Positions 32,235 to 45,378 of a stretch of 64,000 nt of DNA are shown in pieces (within the stretch, counting starts at the first letter, position 1; each line of letters opens with the position of its first letter). The stretch comes from Clonostachys chloroleuca. Lineage: Eukaryota > Ascomycota > Sordariomycetes > Hypocreales > Bionectriaceae. A program made the position numbers and the translations under genes. The stretch lies in NCBI GenBank assembly GCA_037952775.1, contig JBANAY010000003.1, positions 27,714,001-27,778,000 on the forward strand. Direction: 5' to 3'. The notes under the pieces were generated by a model that worked only from the letters and a program-made list of their open reading frames with translations, was not told the origin of the DNA and made no database searches.

Positions 32235-33053
32235 AACTGAGGCAGTCATGAATAGATGAGCATGTGCATGACGATAGCGACATGGGTGCACGATTATGAA
32301 ATTGTTCTACTTGAGAGATTGAAATTGGATACTGCTAGGTGTAAGTGCAGTTAAGTTGTGAATGACTGACTATGATGAGGAAATTGAGAATGTTTTCCAG
32401 GGCAAGAAGATTTAAAATAGGAGAGGTTTTCAATACTTTGAAGATTTGTGATGAAAGGAGTTCTGAGTATAGCGTATAGCTTGAGATCAATTCCATTTTC
32501 TCTACTCCATTCTGCCTACGGTTTACCGTATCTACCGACTGTTCCTCCAACCCTCTCCCATATTCTCAGTTTTCCGAACGCTGCCTTGATCAATATATGA
32601 CTCTGGACCCTCCACCAATGCTAATTTGGCGAGGCCCAGCGTCTCACCCTGTCGTATAATTGTGAACACTATTCTTCAATGCCTTTCTAGAAATGATAAC
32701 GAGTAAATATCACACCTTCCGAGTATAAAATTTTCGCCGCCAGCACTCGACCGTGCACATAGATATAATGCGAAGAGAGGTTCTGCAAAAGGCGAGTTTG
32801 CCTACGGTTGCCCATAAAATGCGTGAGTTTTAAGGAATACTGATATAAGATTGAAAAAAACCAGTCGAAGAAAACTTCTTTGATTGCGGTTAGCGTTCCA
32901 CTCGACGATCCCGAAAGCTTAGTGGGAAACAAATGAAGGACTTGAAAGTTGAGTTTATGGGTATTACTATTCTAGAGATCTCACCTAAGGAAATAAAACA
33001 AAAGCGATATTATTCAACGAAACCCCTGCTTGACACTACCATCCAACTGTTTT
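32235..33053. other. Intergenic, AT-rich
   Basis: 3' flanks of two convergent genes. No gene recognised. Confidence 0.5.
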
Positions 33054-34199
33054 CTAGCTCGTCGCCGTTGTATGTTCATTGACCCCTGCCAACTGAAGTA
33101 GAATATCTTCCAACGCCCACATACAGACGGCGCTCAGAGCCGGCTCAGAAATTGGCCTGTTGTACCCATTCTGACTAAAAAATTTAGAAACGATATTTTC
33201 CCCATTATATTCCCAGTAATCCCTTGCAATTGATATTTTGACCTCGTCTTCTCCACTAAGGTAGTGAGAGCGGGAAGGGCTTTCAGTGTCAGGGAATGCA
33301 GTCTCCCAGATACGAAGCCAACGCGTTCTCTCACCAAGTACAATCTTATCCCGCTTCCATAGCTTGGTTCGCTGGAAGCTATTGACACCCTCGACATGAA
33401 CCCAATTCCGGATCTCGCACGTTTGGGTAAGGAAATGGCGGTCTCTATCCATTGCTCGAGAAAATGTCTGACGGCAGCGTGGGCAATATGGCGGCTCCGC
33501 GTGGAACCGATTGACATGCCTGATTACATCCTCAATGGACTGCATATCATGCTCTACCAGACATTTTCTATGTCTCGTAGGATCCGAGATGTAAAATGGG
33601 CAGGCCAAGTGGTAATATCCATCTGCCTTCCTAACCAGGATAGTATTTGAATCCTTTGGATCTTCCACTTGCTCATAGAACATTTGGGACCTGGAATCTG
33701 ATGAGCTGTACCGGCTCTTTGGGGGTAGCCTGTCGTCTGGAGGCGCTACATATCGTGTCTGCTGTATCCGCTCCCTGATCTGGGGTAAAGTCGCTTGTAT
33801 CAAATCAGTGCGGATGCATTGGTAATCTAAACGTATGTCGTGGTCCAAATGTATATGGGCTGTGCCTTCGTCTTCGGTATCAGACTGTGAGCCAGAGCCG
33901 CTGCTCGAGCTGTCATAATCACGGTCTGAATCGGTCTCGTGATTACGGAGGGCCTCTTCGACTAATTCGTCCCATGAATATGCTCTCGCCGGATGATGGT
34001 ATCTTGGCTGGGACCAGTGATAGTTTTGATTCTTGATCACACCACTAGGTTTGACTGAAGATTGAGTTTGTGTTGTTCGATATGGCAATCTTCTGTTTGG
34101 TACTGGACTTAGAGTCCGGAGATTCGAACTTGAAGCAACAAGCCTTGGGTGTTCTTGATCTTGTCTCACAGAAGCCTTTCTAGCCTTGTTGACAGACAT
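33054..34199 (-). CDS. C2H2-like zinc-finger protein of unknown role
   Basis: A single-exon protein of 381 residues starting at the ATG at 34199. Residues 1-100 are low complexity and basic, then an acidic Ser/Asp stretch (ETDSDRDYDSSSSGSGSQSDTEDE). The core at about 195-265 has a Cys/His pattern seen in many fungal proteins of unknown function: ACPFYISDPTRHRKCL, then VIRHVNRFHAEPPYCPRC, then CRQTFSRAMDRDRHF. It would bind zinc through a C2H2-type arrangement. The tail (WLRIWETAFPD and after) is alpha-helical and conserved-looking but unnamed. There is no signal peptide or membrane segment. I do not know its function. The upstream 1.4 kb holds no partner gene. Confidence 0.75.
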   Translation of the reverse strand: MSVNKARKASVRQDQEHPRLVASSSNLRTLSPVPNRRLPYRTTQTQSSVKPSGVIKNQNYHWSQPRYHHPARAYSWDELVEEALRNHETDSDRDYDSSSSGSGSQSDTEDEGTAHIHLDHDIRLDYQCIRTDLIQATLPQIRERIQQTRYVAPPDDRLPPKSRYSSSDSRSQMFYEQVEDPKDSNTILVRKADGYYHLACPFYISDPTRHRKCLVEHDMQSIEDVIRHVNRFHAEPPYCPRCRQTFSRAMDRDRHFLTQTCEIRNWVHVEGVNSFQRTKLWKRDKIVLGERTRWLRIWETAFPDTESPSRSHYLSGEDEVKISIARDYWEYNGENIVSKFFSQNGYNRPISEPALSAVCMWALEDILLQLAGVNEHTTATS

Positions 34200-35611
34200 T
34201 GTTCAAGCTTTTCTAAGAAATAATGCAACAATTGCACTATATCTTTTCTCTGCGCCAAGAATATAAGAATTCTTATCGGTAGATCATCCGAAACTTGGCT
34301 CTGCGTAGTGGAGGAAATGGCCTACGGCCACAAGCTGGTTTGTTCTGGCCGCGACTTCGTGGAGAAAACATTCAAAGACAATGAGATAAGTCAACATAGA
34401 CTGGATTGTTGTGCTGGATCTCTGGGAGTTGTTGTGATGCAAACGTAGCTGCGACTTGTTTGGCGTCTGGCGGTAGGTAAATATAAGCTCTACAATATTC
34501 CCGTCGGGATCTTCTTTTTAGAACCAGGTGGCTGAACATTACGATCATTCGTATTTCCAATATGGGATTAGGTCTCACCAAGGCGTCAGTCGCCTTGCAT
34601 CTGACGACTCCAGGTGCAGCTCTTGAACGCTAATTTGCAACCCGTGTCCATTAGGATTCGGTATGTGCAACAAGATATCCTAGATATGTAGATCCTAAAC
34701 CTAATACTGACATTTTATTCTCGTGGCTCGATACCAGCCCCTGGAAGCGCGATCCCTGGATCGTGAATCACACGAGCCATGCATTCATATTGGCCTAAAG
34801 ACTTCCTGAGACTGCATGCTTGACTCCTGGAATTTCGGGGCCTGCTGAATTGAGTTTGTCCGCCCTGGGATCGGCCTGGTGATAGGTTGATACGATCGTA
34901 CGCATTTGTGCAGATGTTACACATTTCACGCGCGTCAGATCCTCCACACAAATGTGGTGCGGCAATGCAGTAAGAAGATCAGCCGCACCGCAAAGATAAG
35001 AGAACACGACGTAGATTGATTATTTGGAGAATTATTACAGATGGGCAGCGGAAGGTTGTTCCGGTGGTCCAATCCTTGGTCACATTCGGCCCTTTTCCAG
35101 ATTCGCACGGGTGTGCTCTTTGGTTCGCTGACCATCATGACCCGTTCATCCCTCACAGGAGTGTCGTGGCTGCGGCACATCCCCAGATATGATGACAACT
35201 TTGGGGTCGAAGGGCTGTGAAGCTCCGATGGCCATGAACCCATTTGCTTATATGTCACCCCTGGATTGGCTTCAAACTTCGGGGACCGATGTGGACTCAA
35301 AGTGCAGAATTACTGCATGATGTCTACCACAGTAAGCCTCGAATATTTCAACCAGTCTTCAAGCGTAAAACAAAAGTGTGAAATAGCAAGAGGAAAAAAG
35401 AAATGAGGGGGCTGGCCAGCCCGTATCTTTATGCAGGACTGAAGATGCCTGGTACTACTCCGTACTCGAACGCTAGCTAGCATACACAACTTCACAAGTT
35501 CAGCCTACCTCCCACCATTGGAGGTTAATGTAAACAGGTTACCGAAAGGGACAATTCATGAGATTCTGCAGCCAACGCAGAGTTGACAGTCCGCCTTATC
35601 ACACACAACTA
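34200..35611. other. 1.4 kb without a recognisable gene
   Basis: Short open frames on the minus strand (34372-34581, 34715-34951, 34935-35300) overlap one another in different frames and show no domain. I treat the whole stretch as non-coding. Confidence 0.45.
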
Positions 35612-38600
35612 CTACTGCCAGTTGTCGCCTTCTTCTGATCCATACCATCCTCCGTGCCTCTCGGTCATGTGTTCGTAAATATCATACGGAACTTCCTCTC
35701 CGCAAAAGAAACACCATTCGGTGTCACAAATGGTGCAGCTTATGTGGTCGCACCCTCCATCCTTTTCAGTTTGTACGCCGCAGCCCGGGCACTCCTTCAC
35801 GCGGATTCCTGGCTTCTTTCCAGGTTCGCGGCCCGTACACTCGTCACAACACCATTCGCTCACAGGAGGCGGCGCACCGGCACCACACGCCCGCTCCATG
35901 TACCGGCTCGCCTCGCTGCAGTACCAGCACCAGGCGTAGATCCAACCGTTGTCCTCCACCGCAGTCTTGAGATTCCCCAGAGCGCGGAGATTCTTTGGAA
36001 GGACCTTGGGGGAGGGCTGTCGTCGGCAGAAAGGACAGCTTAGCGCCGCAAGATTCAGGATTTGGCCGTGCGAGTTTGAACCATACCAGCCATCAAAGCA
36101 GGACTTGCAAATCTGCTGGCCACAGCCGCGACGGCCACAGGCACCTAGTAGATCGGATTTTCTCATGTTGCTGAAACACAAACTGCAAGTTCCTGACTCA
36201 ACCTGTCGCGACTCCACCCACGATCGTAGTGATTCAATAATCATGCCTGCATTTCGGACTAGCTTTCCCTGAATCGTGAGTCTTGGGATCTCCATGCTGC
36301 CGTCCTCATGTGTCCGACGAGGGAGGACTTCAACCTTGTCCGCGAATCCTTCGGTGCCTGCATTTGAGATTGCGTAGAAGAGTGATCTGTTATTGAAAGG
36401 CTCTGCAATCTTCTTGTCGTCATTGCGTAGAAGCCAATCAAAGCCATTGTGCTCCTGGTTAGCAAGCTGCTCTGGCGTCGTCTCGACCTCAATGATGGTT
36501 GCAATCCGCTCCGTCTGGCATGCCATGCACTTGAACTCGGCTTCATTGAATTGCTTGGGGCGATACTGTGCTGGCCAGATGACCCGGCTCAAACAATTCT
36601 TGCATTCAACACAGGGCGCAGCTGTGCAGACGTCTCTTTCGGGGTGATTCTTAGGCATGAGCCCGTCCATTCGACAATACCAGCACTTGGGACGAACATT
36701 GAGCTTCTCTGCATTGTAAACGACGTACTGTGCTCGGCAATATTTCATCGAGCACTCCACCCAAGTGACCGTAGTCTTTTGGTTGTCCTGTGCAGAGACT
36801 TGAGTGTTGATGTACGTCTTGCGCTCCTCTTCAGTTTTATAATCGGATGCGCAGAGACCGCATAGCCCACTCAGGTTCATCATTGTAACGGAGCGAGGGA
36901 ACTTGCAGCCTGGGCACTGCACGGCTGGACCAAGGGAAACCTTTGACTTGATTGGCTGCCATCCAACCTTGGCAGACAGAGTTGTTTTCAAATTCATTTC
37001 CAGCATCTTGTAATCGACAAGAGACTGAAACAGACGTCGGTCCTCCTCTTTGAGAATGCTTTCGCTCGAGTCGGTGGATTCGTTTCGGCTGCGGTATGAC
37101 TTGTCTGCCTCGAGAAGCAGTCTCAAACAGCTTGTATTCCATGTCTCGGGGATATCCAAGTTGTTCCACTTGGGGTATGCCAGAAGCTCGGCATCGGCTG
37201 CGTCCTCTAGGGGCTTGATACCCATACGCAAGCTCAGAGCAGCTAACAACGCGGCTGGCCGTGCTGATAGCTTCGTACCTGGAAGCACAGTATGCAGCAA
37301 GACCTTCCAGAACTGCCGCTTATATCTCTGGTATACCAGCACCAAAGGAATTCGTGGAACTTCTGACTCTGGTGCAGCCTTGATGTGCTCTGGCATGTCT
37401 TCTTCACGCAAAACATAGGTAAGGCGCGCCATCACCTTGCCGAGCCGGCCGAGGATCCGACCATCACAGGACCGGCCAATTTCCATCAATTCATCGCGGG
37501 TGAACTTCAATGAAGCCTGGACCCTGTTCCCCTCAGAGTCTATTTCCGTGAAGGATACGGTTGGATCAAGGAAGACGCAAGGGAAGCGGTGCTTCTCTGG
37601 AACCGACTCAATCAACGCCGTGATTTCTCCCACATAGTCATAGGACGATTCCAGCCAGGCTTTCATCTTAGCCTTCAGATCCGGGAAAACGATATTGTTG
37701 ACTTGTGTGCCAAACATCTCGATGAGTTTGTCTCGGGCTTCCCCATCGCGGTCATTGCAAACGGTCCGCCATAACGTCCCAAAGACCGGGTTGACAGTCA
37801 TCGATATCACGTTTGATTCAATGATCTCGGCCAACTGCTTCGAAACGGTAGCGCGGTAAACCTTGTCCGCGGAATAGCGCTTGGAGAAATCCATGGGAGG
37901 ACTGTCCTTTCCATTCTCCTGCCGGCGTGAGATCTTGTCCTTCATGTTTTCGAGGGTAAGCGGTGTGGCGATCAAATTGCCCTTCACATAATTGCAATAC
38001 TCCTTGTTGTCAATCTTGACGAAGTAGGATCTACTCAGCTCATCCGCCTCCGAGGCGACGTCGTTGATTGTACTGACGTCTTTGTAGTTCACCACAGAGC
38101 CTATCTTGGCGGAACTGGCTGCCTCGGCGCCGTTCTTCTCGGCGCCCATCCAGGTGAGAAGCACGTTGATTGTCAGCGAGGAGATGGTCTCGGGCGTGGA
38201 CACATCCGGAATCTCCACGCATGTGCCTCCGGTGAAGTGGTTCAGGAACAAGTGTGCTGATAGAGTGTCGGCAAGAGTGGATTGAATGACGCTGATGAAA
38301 GTGGCCTTTTTGGGGCCATCGCGAAAGTGCTTGGATACCGACACCCAGTCGAGGAACTCGGGTCCAGTGCCGTAGGCGTCGGTCTTCAGACGCTCTATTT
38401 CAGACGCGCGGTATTTCCCACCCTTGAACACAATGTCAGTTCCAAGATCCGAAGTGCATTATTTGATACGCATGGCTGTACATACCGTGGCTGGAGTGTG
38501 CGGAGGAGCGTCTGCATACAGCAGAACCAGCGTTTTTGCGTCTTCCCGCATCACTGAATAGGAGTGCGCAAGGCCTGTTTTCACAGCCTCGGGCCAATCG

Positions 38601-38921
38601 CCGCCATGCTCCGGGCGCAGCTTTGTCGTGAAGTCAAGCAAATCACTCTGCTTCAAAGGGTATCCTTGGCCGAGCCATCTAGTCATTCAGACTGTTAGAA
38701 CCTGGGTTGCAGGTATTGTAGCGAGGAAGTTCTTACCCGGACCACTCAGTCAGCTCGCCTTTATAGTAATCGCGGTACGCTAGAACACCGATTCGCTCAA
38801 AGCATCCAGTGAGGGCCGAGATGCGAATGATTTCTGGCAGTGATTTGTTGAGGGAGCGGAGGTAGCCGCCCATGGAGGCAGTTGCATCGGTCAGGATCAA
38901 CAAGTCATGCTTCTCTCTCAT
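35612..38921 (-). CDS. VWA-RING-RBR protein, putative E3 ubiquitin ligase
   Basis: Three exons (38921-38737, 38678-38486, 38422-35612) with 58- and 63-bp introns give 1062 residues. The N-terminus is a von Willebrand A domain opening with [16 protein letters not shown]; the metal site is DATAS at 12-16, a DxTxS variant of MIDAS. A long middle part with several CxxC pairs ([39 protein letters not shown]) suggests extra zinc sites. From about 872 a RING-like set (CSLCFSNM...CPFCRRQP) is followed by an IBR-like linker. The last finger, [21 protein letters not shown], is like RBR Rcat domains, where the Cys after GG (here about 1017) carries ubiquitin. RBR ligases transfer ubiquitin via that Cys. 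The VWA-RBR pairing suggests a scaffolded ligase. The target is unknown. Confidence 0.85.
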
Positions 38922-41107
38922 GATGGCGCAGCTGGTCGTGGGCAACGTGCCACGATCCGGTTCTGTATCTGAATCGTAGGTAAACAGAAGAAGTTGACAA
39001 AAGAAGTCGAAAAACAAACAAAGGACGGAGGGTGGTATTTGTGCTTTGGCTTTTGGAGTTGGAGTTGGGGAGTCACGGGCCAGAGAGAGTCTGAGTCATG
39101 CCGAAACTCTGCTGAACCAACGAAAGAAAGATGGCCTGACATAAGCGTGCCTGCCTTATTTATTTCTACATACCTGACAGGATCAAAGCCATTGGATTCA
39201 GCTACTCTTCACCCCAGTCAATGGGCTAAAGAGCGGCTGAAGAGCGTACCTATATCCCTACGAGGCTTAGTTCATTAGTGCTGCGACCATTGGCGATGAT
39301 CATTTAGCTGCCAGGCAGTGTTTTCAATTACGGAACCATTTCCATAGCCAAGTTCCGCCACGAATTCTGTCTGGCCGAGCTAGAAAATAGTCCACCGCTG
39401 CGGGCTGAGCTTCACGGCTGACAAGTCTAGAGCTTTACCATCCAGATGTTCTGTCAGTTTACTATTTTTTGCGCGTCTCTTGGTTCTGGATGGGGATGAC
39501 TCAACCTCGTAGCGGCACAGCTTACCTTTATCCAGGGTGTTGAACTAATTCACCAATTCTTAGTGTTGGCTATCCCATGCTTAGTGGTCACAGCTCACTT
39601 GCAGTGCAGGAAGGCTGGCAGGTGTTGAGTCATACTCAGATCCTCTACCATTAGGCTCTTTTAGAGTTCTTCGTTGTCTGCCCAACGGTGAATCTTCTCC
39701 AACCAGGTTTATCTTTCTTTCTGCCATTTTGTTTTTAAACCTCGCTATTCCTCGCCATTCAGAGTGCAGGCAGGAAGGCTTGTTCAATAGTCGCCTTTCG
39801 GTTAGAAACACGCCCTTCATTTTTATCCACAATCTCATATCTGCCTACTCCCGAACTTGTCCGCTTCCAAGGTATTACGCTTAGTTAGCATAGTATACCA
39901 AGCGTCAGGACCCTTGGGGATACATCTCGCCCTGGAAAGCAAAGAGAATGTCTAGGGCTGTACACAAGTGGCTACCCTTCTAAACATGCATCTCCACAAA
40001 AGGACCCTCAGTCGTCTATATAACTCCTTGTGGAACCGACAAAGTGAGGAATACTATAACCTTCCCCCTTGACAACATCGATCTCGTCAGCGCGTTCAAG
40101 CTTGCGTATTTCCAGTACGTAGTTAGCACTCTTTAGGAAGTCAAGAACGAGATCTGTCCACATATACCTAAGATTACGTACGAAGGTTTGAGGTGCGACA
40201 GCATGACGGATAACTCGGTATATCGTGGGTTATGCAGGAGCACTGGAGCTGATAGCTATGGGTACCAGCGGCAAGCAGATCCGCGAAACCGAAACAGATG
40301 GTAGGTGGGGAAGAGTGTCGTCTTAAGCGGATTCAAGAACCCGTCAAACCGTCGATCAACATCAAGTTTCCGAAGATGGCATAAGTCTCTAAAGAGTTCC
40401 CTAAATTCATTGTACGTGCATAGTCTGTTGCCTTTGTATTTGCCTGGCGGATGAAGATGGTCGCGTTATCTCGCCTATGATTATTCTGTAAACGGAGGAC
40501 TACTTTAATACGCCACGGCGTTGTATATAATACGATTTTGAAATTCTTACATGTAGTATATCAGTGTTGAAGCATTATTCAGTTTGCTTTGATGATGCAA
40601 CTGCATTGTACACGAGTAAATCTTCGGCATCTGAAAAGCCCCGAGCCACCGGCTAGTAAAATGGCATGTCACGTAATCTGCAAATGCGCTATCAATGCAA
40701 CTATGACAGCCTTGACACCTGCGTATTAAAGGTGGGCCAAGACTCTTTTTGCTGATCATTACACGATTCTGTATTGGTGAAACCCAGGATGCTACCTTGT
40801 GGATGCTACCCATCTGGTTTAATTTAGACGCCGAGACCGAAACCGAGAACGAAGATATACGTAGGCTAAAAAGACCAATGTAATCTAGGAGCATCGGAAG
40901 TTATAAAATCAACTCCATCTGCCGTGGGATCTGGCCTTTATTTTCCGAAAGTGCTATATCTACAAGAGTAGACCCAGAGTAAAGAGATAGCGTCTTTTCC
41001 ACGCCCATGTTCCGCACCCAGCACGCTCAATATACGCCGGAGCAGCTGATACGATATTAATACTTTGAGCCTCGCCATTTCCACTGTCACAGAAGAGACA
41101 TTTCGCC
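38922..41107. other. 2.2 kb without a recognisable gene
   Basis: Divergent promoters of the VWA-RBR gene and the P450 lie at the ends. The middle has only short unsupported frames and a loosely duplicated GCAGGAAGGCT near 39606 and 39771. I see no RNA gene. Confidence 0.45.
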
Positions 41108-42828
41108 ATGTTGTTACCAATCGGGATAGGTAGTGCCATAGGCCTCCTCTTAGCGGCTGTTGGTCTCTCCAAATCTCCCAGAATTTCACCGCCTCGCTTA
41201 CACATCTGCTAGATTTTTGCCTATATTACGGCCTATCTTGCCTACAACGCATGGTTCAATCCTCTTCGCAAGTACCCTGGCCCGCTCTTCATGCGCGCAA
41301 CAAGACTGGGTTACCTTTACAAAGCATTCAAGGGCACACTCCCGTTCGATATGCTGGATCTGCACAAGAAGTACGGCCCTGTTGTACGCATCGCTCCTAA
41401 TGAACTTGCCTTTGCCGACCCTGCTGCCTGGAACGATATCCAAGGCCATAGAACAAAGGGTCAGTTGGAGTTTGAGAAGGCGCAGCTCTTCTATCGTCCC
41501 ATCGAGACCATGGAGATCGATATCATTAGCGCTGATCGTACAGAGCATGGGCTCCTCCGGCGTACGCTTTCGCATGGTTTCAGTGACAAGAGCCTTCGCG
41601 AACAACAGCCCCTGATACAGGGATATATTGACAAGCTGATCGAGAGGCTGCATGAGAATAGCAACGGCGGGTCAAAAACAATCGATATTATGGCTTGGTA
41701 CAACTTTACGACATTTGATATCATTGGGGATCTCGCTTTTGGAGAGCCATTTGGATGCCTTGACTCGTCTGATTACCATCCCTGGGTTCGTATCATTTTT
41801 CAGATGGCCCGGGCCGGCGTGGTGCTACAAGCACTGGGGTACTACCCATCCCTCAAGAATTTTCTTCTCAGCCTAGTTCCAGACTCCGTTCGCGAGCAAA
41901 ATCAACAACACGAAGAGCTTACCAACGAGAAGCTCCGGCGACGAATGGAGCTTGGGGCTGAGCGCCCCGATCTTATCGAGGGCCTCCTGAGGAAGAAAGA
42001 TGAATGGGTAAGTGCCTTCAACGAAATTGAATTCCCGGGATCGGGAGCTAAGCCATGTTCTAGGGTTTGACCATGAGCCGTCTCTCATCAAATGCCGGCA
42101 AGTTGATCATCGGCGGCAGTGAAACAACCGCAACACTGTTATCTGGAGTTACGTATTACTTGGCAATGAACCCTGCCGCTTTAGAAAAGGTGACGAATGA
42201 GGTTCGATCCACATTCAAAACGGAAGACGAGATCGATTTCAACAGCGTCAACAACTTGACGTATATGCTCGCATGCCTAAATGAAGCTTTGAGGATGTAT
42301 CCGCCTGTTCCTGTCGGGCTGCCGCGAGTCGCACCAAAGGGCGGTGCCAATGTGTGCGGCCACTATGTACCAGAGGGGGTAAGATGATCCCGACTACTTC
42401 TCGTGCGAAGTCATTTGTCTACTAACATTTTACCAAGACCGTCGTTGGAATTCACCAATGGGCCCTATACCATAACGATAAATTCTTCAAGGATCCTTTC
42501 AACTTCCACCCTGAGCGGTTTCTCGGGGACAACGCGTTCGAGAGCGACGTTCGAGAGGCGTTTCAGCCCTTTCATGTTGGACCACGAAACTGTATTGGGA
42601 AAAAGTGAGTCAATTCCCTCTTTTCTCTTGAATTCTTTCTGTCTTTATTATTAAACTCAGTTTCACAGTCTGGCATACGTAGAAATGCGAACAATTCTTG
42701 CAAGAGTGTTGTTCAATTTCGATATGCGACCTACGGACGCTACCAGTGGATGGGAGAAACAAAGGGTATTCAATTTGTGGGAGAAACCGCCCCTGCCAGT
42801 CTATTTAACATCCGTCAAACGTAGCTAG
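41108..42828 (+). CDS. Cytochrome P450 monooxygenase
   Basis: Five exons (41108-41158, 41213-42007, 42064-42378, 42438-42604, 42669-42828) give 495 residues in phase. The N-terminal membrane anchor (MLLPIGIGSAIGLLLAA, continued in exon 2) ends at FNPLRKYPGPLF, the proline-rich hinge. The I-helix reads AGKLIIGGSETTATLL. The ExxR motif is EALR at 356-359. PERFLGD precedes the heme loop FHVGPRNCIGKN, with Cys439 as iron ligand. It is a class II ER enzyme needing P450 reductase. General likeness is to fungal CYP65/benzoate-hydroxylase-type P450s; the subfamily cannot be assigned without alignment. The first intron has the weak donor GTTGGT. It lies next to a regulator and an epimerase gene, a plausible small oxidative cluster. 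Confidence 0.92.
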
Positions 42829-42999
42829 GTTTTGATATTTGAACCGATATGAGAGGTGTAGGCATTTCCTGCTTTGACTCTATGGTTTCCTCAGACTACG
42901 ACCAATAGCACGTTCACCGAATTAAAACAAAGGGGGATACTTAAAGATATTGTGCAGTTTTCATGCTGTTTGAATTCATGTTAAGCTAGATTATACGTT

Positions 43000-45378
43000 T
43001 CAGAAGGGTGTATTTTCATCAAGCAGACTCATGAGTTGTTGATTCCCTTGAAACCAGTCGTCCAAGTTATCAAAATTAGAAATGTTCTCTTCAAAACCCT
43101 TTGCATGCTCCATGATCATCTCGACGCTATTATCCAACAAGCTCGCTTGCGTAGTTTGTAAAGGATCCTCGTTGAGTGAGGGAAGGATTTCAGATGGGTA
43201 AAGTGCATTGGTTCTCATATAGAGCTGCGCAGCCTGGCAAAGCAGATCGTACAGCTGATGAGGATGGGTTATAGATTCCGATCCAACCGAATCCGGACAG
43301 AGAGAATCTGTGAAGCGTTTCAGGCGAGCCAAATCAGCCACGTCGTGAAATTGGATCACGCGCGTGAATAAGATGGTGAACGGAACAAAAGGTGTGTTTA
43401 CTATTGCCCTATTATCCAACTGTCAGCTCATTTACGGAAATGTCTGTTAGCATCTAATTTACCAGTTTATATACTTTCTATGCATGGAACAACCGATTCC
43501 ACGTTTCTTTATGCCCATCATGCATTTGTGGTGAATATCGAAGACCTCGCGAGCAGCAGTGACGTAGTTGTTTACGGAGCCCTCTAAAGGCTCTAAAGGA
43601 AGAGGTACGGCACGCAGAATGAGCGTCAATAACGAAGTCAAGCAAACCAAGTCACATTGCAGATGATAGTCCCGTAACGGGTCCAACGATACACCACGTT
43701 CATCACTTGCCTGCACGGCCTATTAGTAAACGTCGCAACGGAAGATTGGAAGACAACATACGTTCAGTTCGGTATATGTTTCCGCGATCAAACTTCGCAG
43801 CTGCTCGGCAAGCTGCTCCGCGTGGTGAATCCGCGTAGTATTGTTTGCAACGGATATGGCTGCTGGGCTATACAGCTGCTCATACACTTTCCCTTGAATC
43901 CTCGCTACGCGAACGGGTCTCGGTAAATCTTGCTCGAAGGCAAGTGTTATCTCAGTATCGAGAATATTCGGTGCCCGACCAAAACGAAGAGATAGCCCTT
44001 TATCAAGCCGATAAACCGACCAGAATAGTCGTTCCTGGGAAGCTCTAAGAGAATTCATTGTTCCCCGAGACCACCCTGGTGGGCTACGGTGGTAGCCAAG
44101 AGTTTGGCACTGAGTTGATGCAACGGATATGAAGCTCCAAGCTAGCGAGGCCTTGGAATTTTCAACAGCATTGAATGCCTGAACCTGGTCAGCACTGCAT
44201 ATCGTCGGTCCAAAGACGTGTCATACATACCCCAAGCATCAGCGCAGCTATGACTTCCATGGATGACGGCAAAAGAAGTGGGAGCCTCTGGAAAGCCTTG
44301 AACATGTTCTTTTCACAAAGCTTGCCGTATTCCATGTAGTCTTCCCGTCCAGACCCAGCCGCATGCTCGCAGAAGATGAAGTACATGTACCCATTAGAAA
44401 GAACGAAATCTATCTCATTGAAATCATCGATTGCAAAATAAACCTTTCGGCATACATCGGCAAATCGCTCAAGAGGAAGTACATGCGACATCCGAGACAC
44501 AGTTGCATTGGTCTGATGGGCTGTTTATGTCATCAAAAATATGCATCATGGCGCAATGAGGGACTGGAACCAACCTTGAGCCCAACGTAGTATTTCCACA
44601 GAAGCCGCCAATGGGGGCATCTCAGAGTTATCTTCCGGTGCTGGAGCCATGGCCTTTGGAATGACCAAATGTTTTGGATTCTCAAGACTCGTAAGAAGAG
44701 TTTTCATGGATGATACCACCTTGCCACCCTCAGTGCCGACATATGCAGGCTCTATATGTTCCACGAATGTTTTGATAAATTCAATGATGTGTGCAGAATG
44801 ATCCCAGTGGGTATTGCTCCCAGGTGCGCATAGAGACACGCCCTGGGATCCATGTTTCACCGTTTCAAGTCGATTATCAACTGATGTCAAGCTCCTGTCT
44901 GTTCGATTTTCCGTGGCTAGTGGTGGCCTTTGTGTGGCCTGGAGGAAAGCTTGGATGGCATCGACGCCCTTTGAAATGTCGCTGATTTTCTTTTCACTGA
45001 AAGATGATTAATTACGATAAAACTCCTTGCCAATGAGCCGGCATGACGTACTACTCTGCGGATATTAAAACCCTCTGCCTCGGAGCTTTCGTATTGGATG
45101 CCACGAGACTGTAAGTACAACTTAATCTTGCCGAAACGCAGCTTGAGCAGGGCGATGTCCGTTCGCAGGCGATCCAAAGACGCTATCAGCCATCTCGCTG
45201 CGTTCATGGAATGGAGTGAGATAGGGCAGCATACCTTGCGAGTCCGGCACTGATCACACTAGTGGAGGAGCGTTAACGCGAGTTGATCACACAATCCCGA
45301 AGCAGGAAGGCTTACAGAACGGCGGGGAATAGCCAGCCGGGCCTGCGACGTTCCATTGACATCCTCGCCCATATCCAT
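43000..45378 (-). CDS. Zn2Cys6 transcription factor with odd zinc cluster splice
   Basis: Eight exons (45378-45316, 45258-45235, 45182-45055, 44996-44575, 44520-44231, 44184-43762, 43719-43463, 43408-43000) give 671 residues with all phases closing. The zinc cluster is split: RRS|CDQCRTRK| then ERTSPCSSCVSARLSC. With the only AG acceptor available (CTGATAG), three residues (RLW) are inserted, so the second and third cysteines are nine residues apart where six is standard. The fungal_trans domain includes YMYFIFCEHAAGSG, SASQERLFWSVYRLDKGLSLRFGR-type sequence (here RASQERLFWSVYRLDKG) and LAFEQDLPRP. It ends in an acidic tail (NFDNLDDWFQGNQQL). It lies between a P450 and an epimerase gene, and may control both. 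Confidence 0.85.

Noticed and set aside
31320..32291. 323-codon antisense open frame opposite the Yvc1-like gene
   Set aside because: It is the shadow of the channel's coding strand; its composition (His, Arg, Val runs) matches no protein family.
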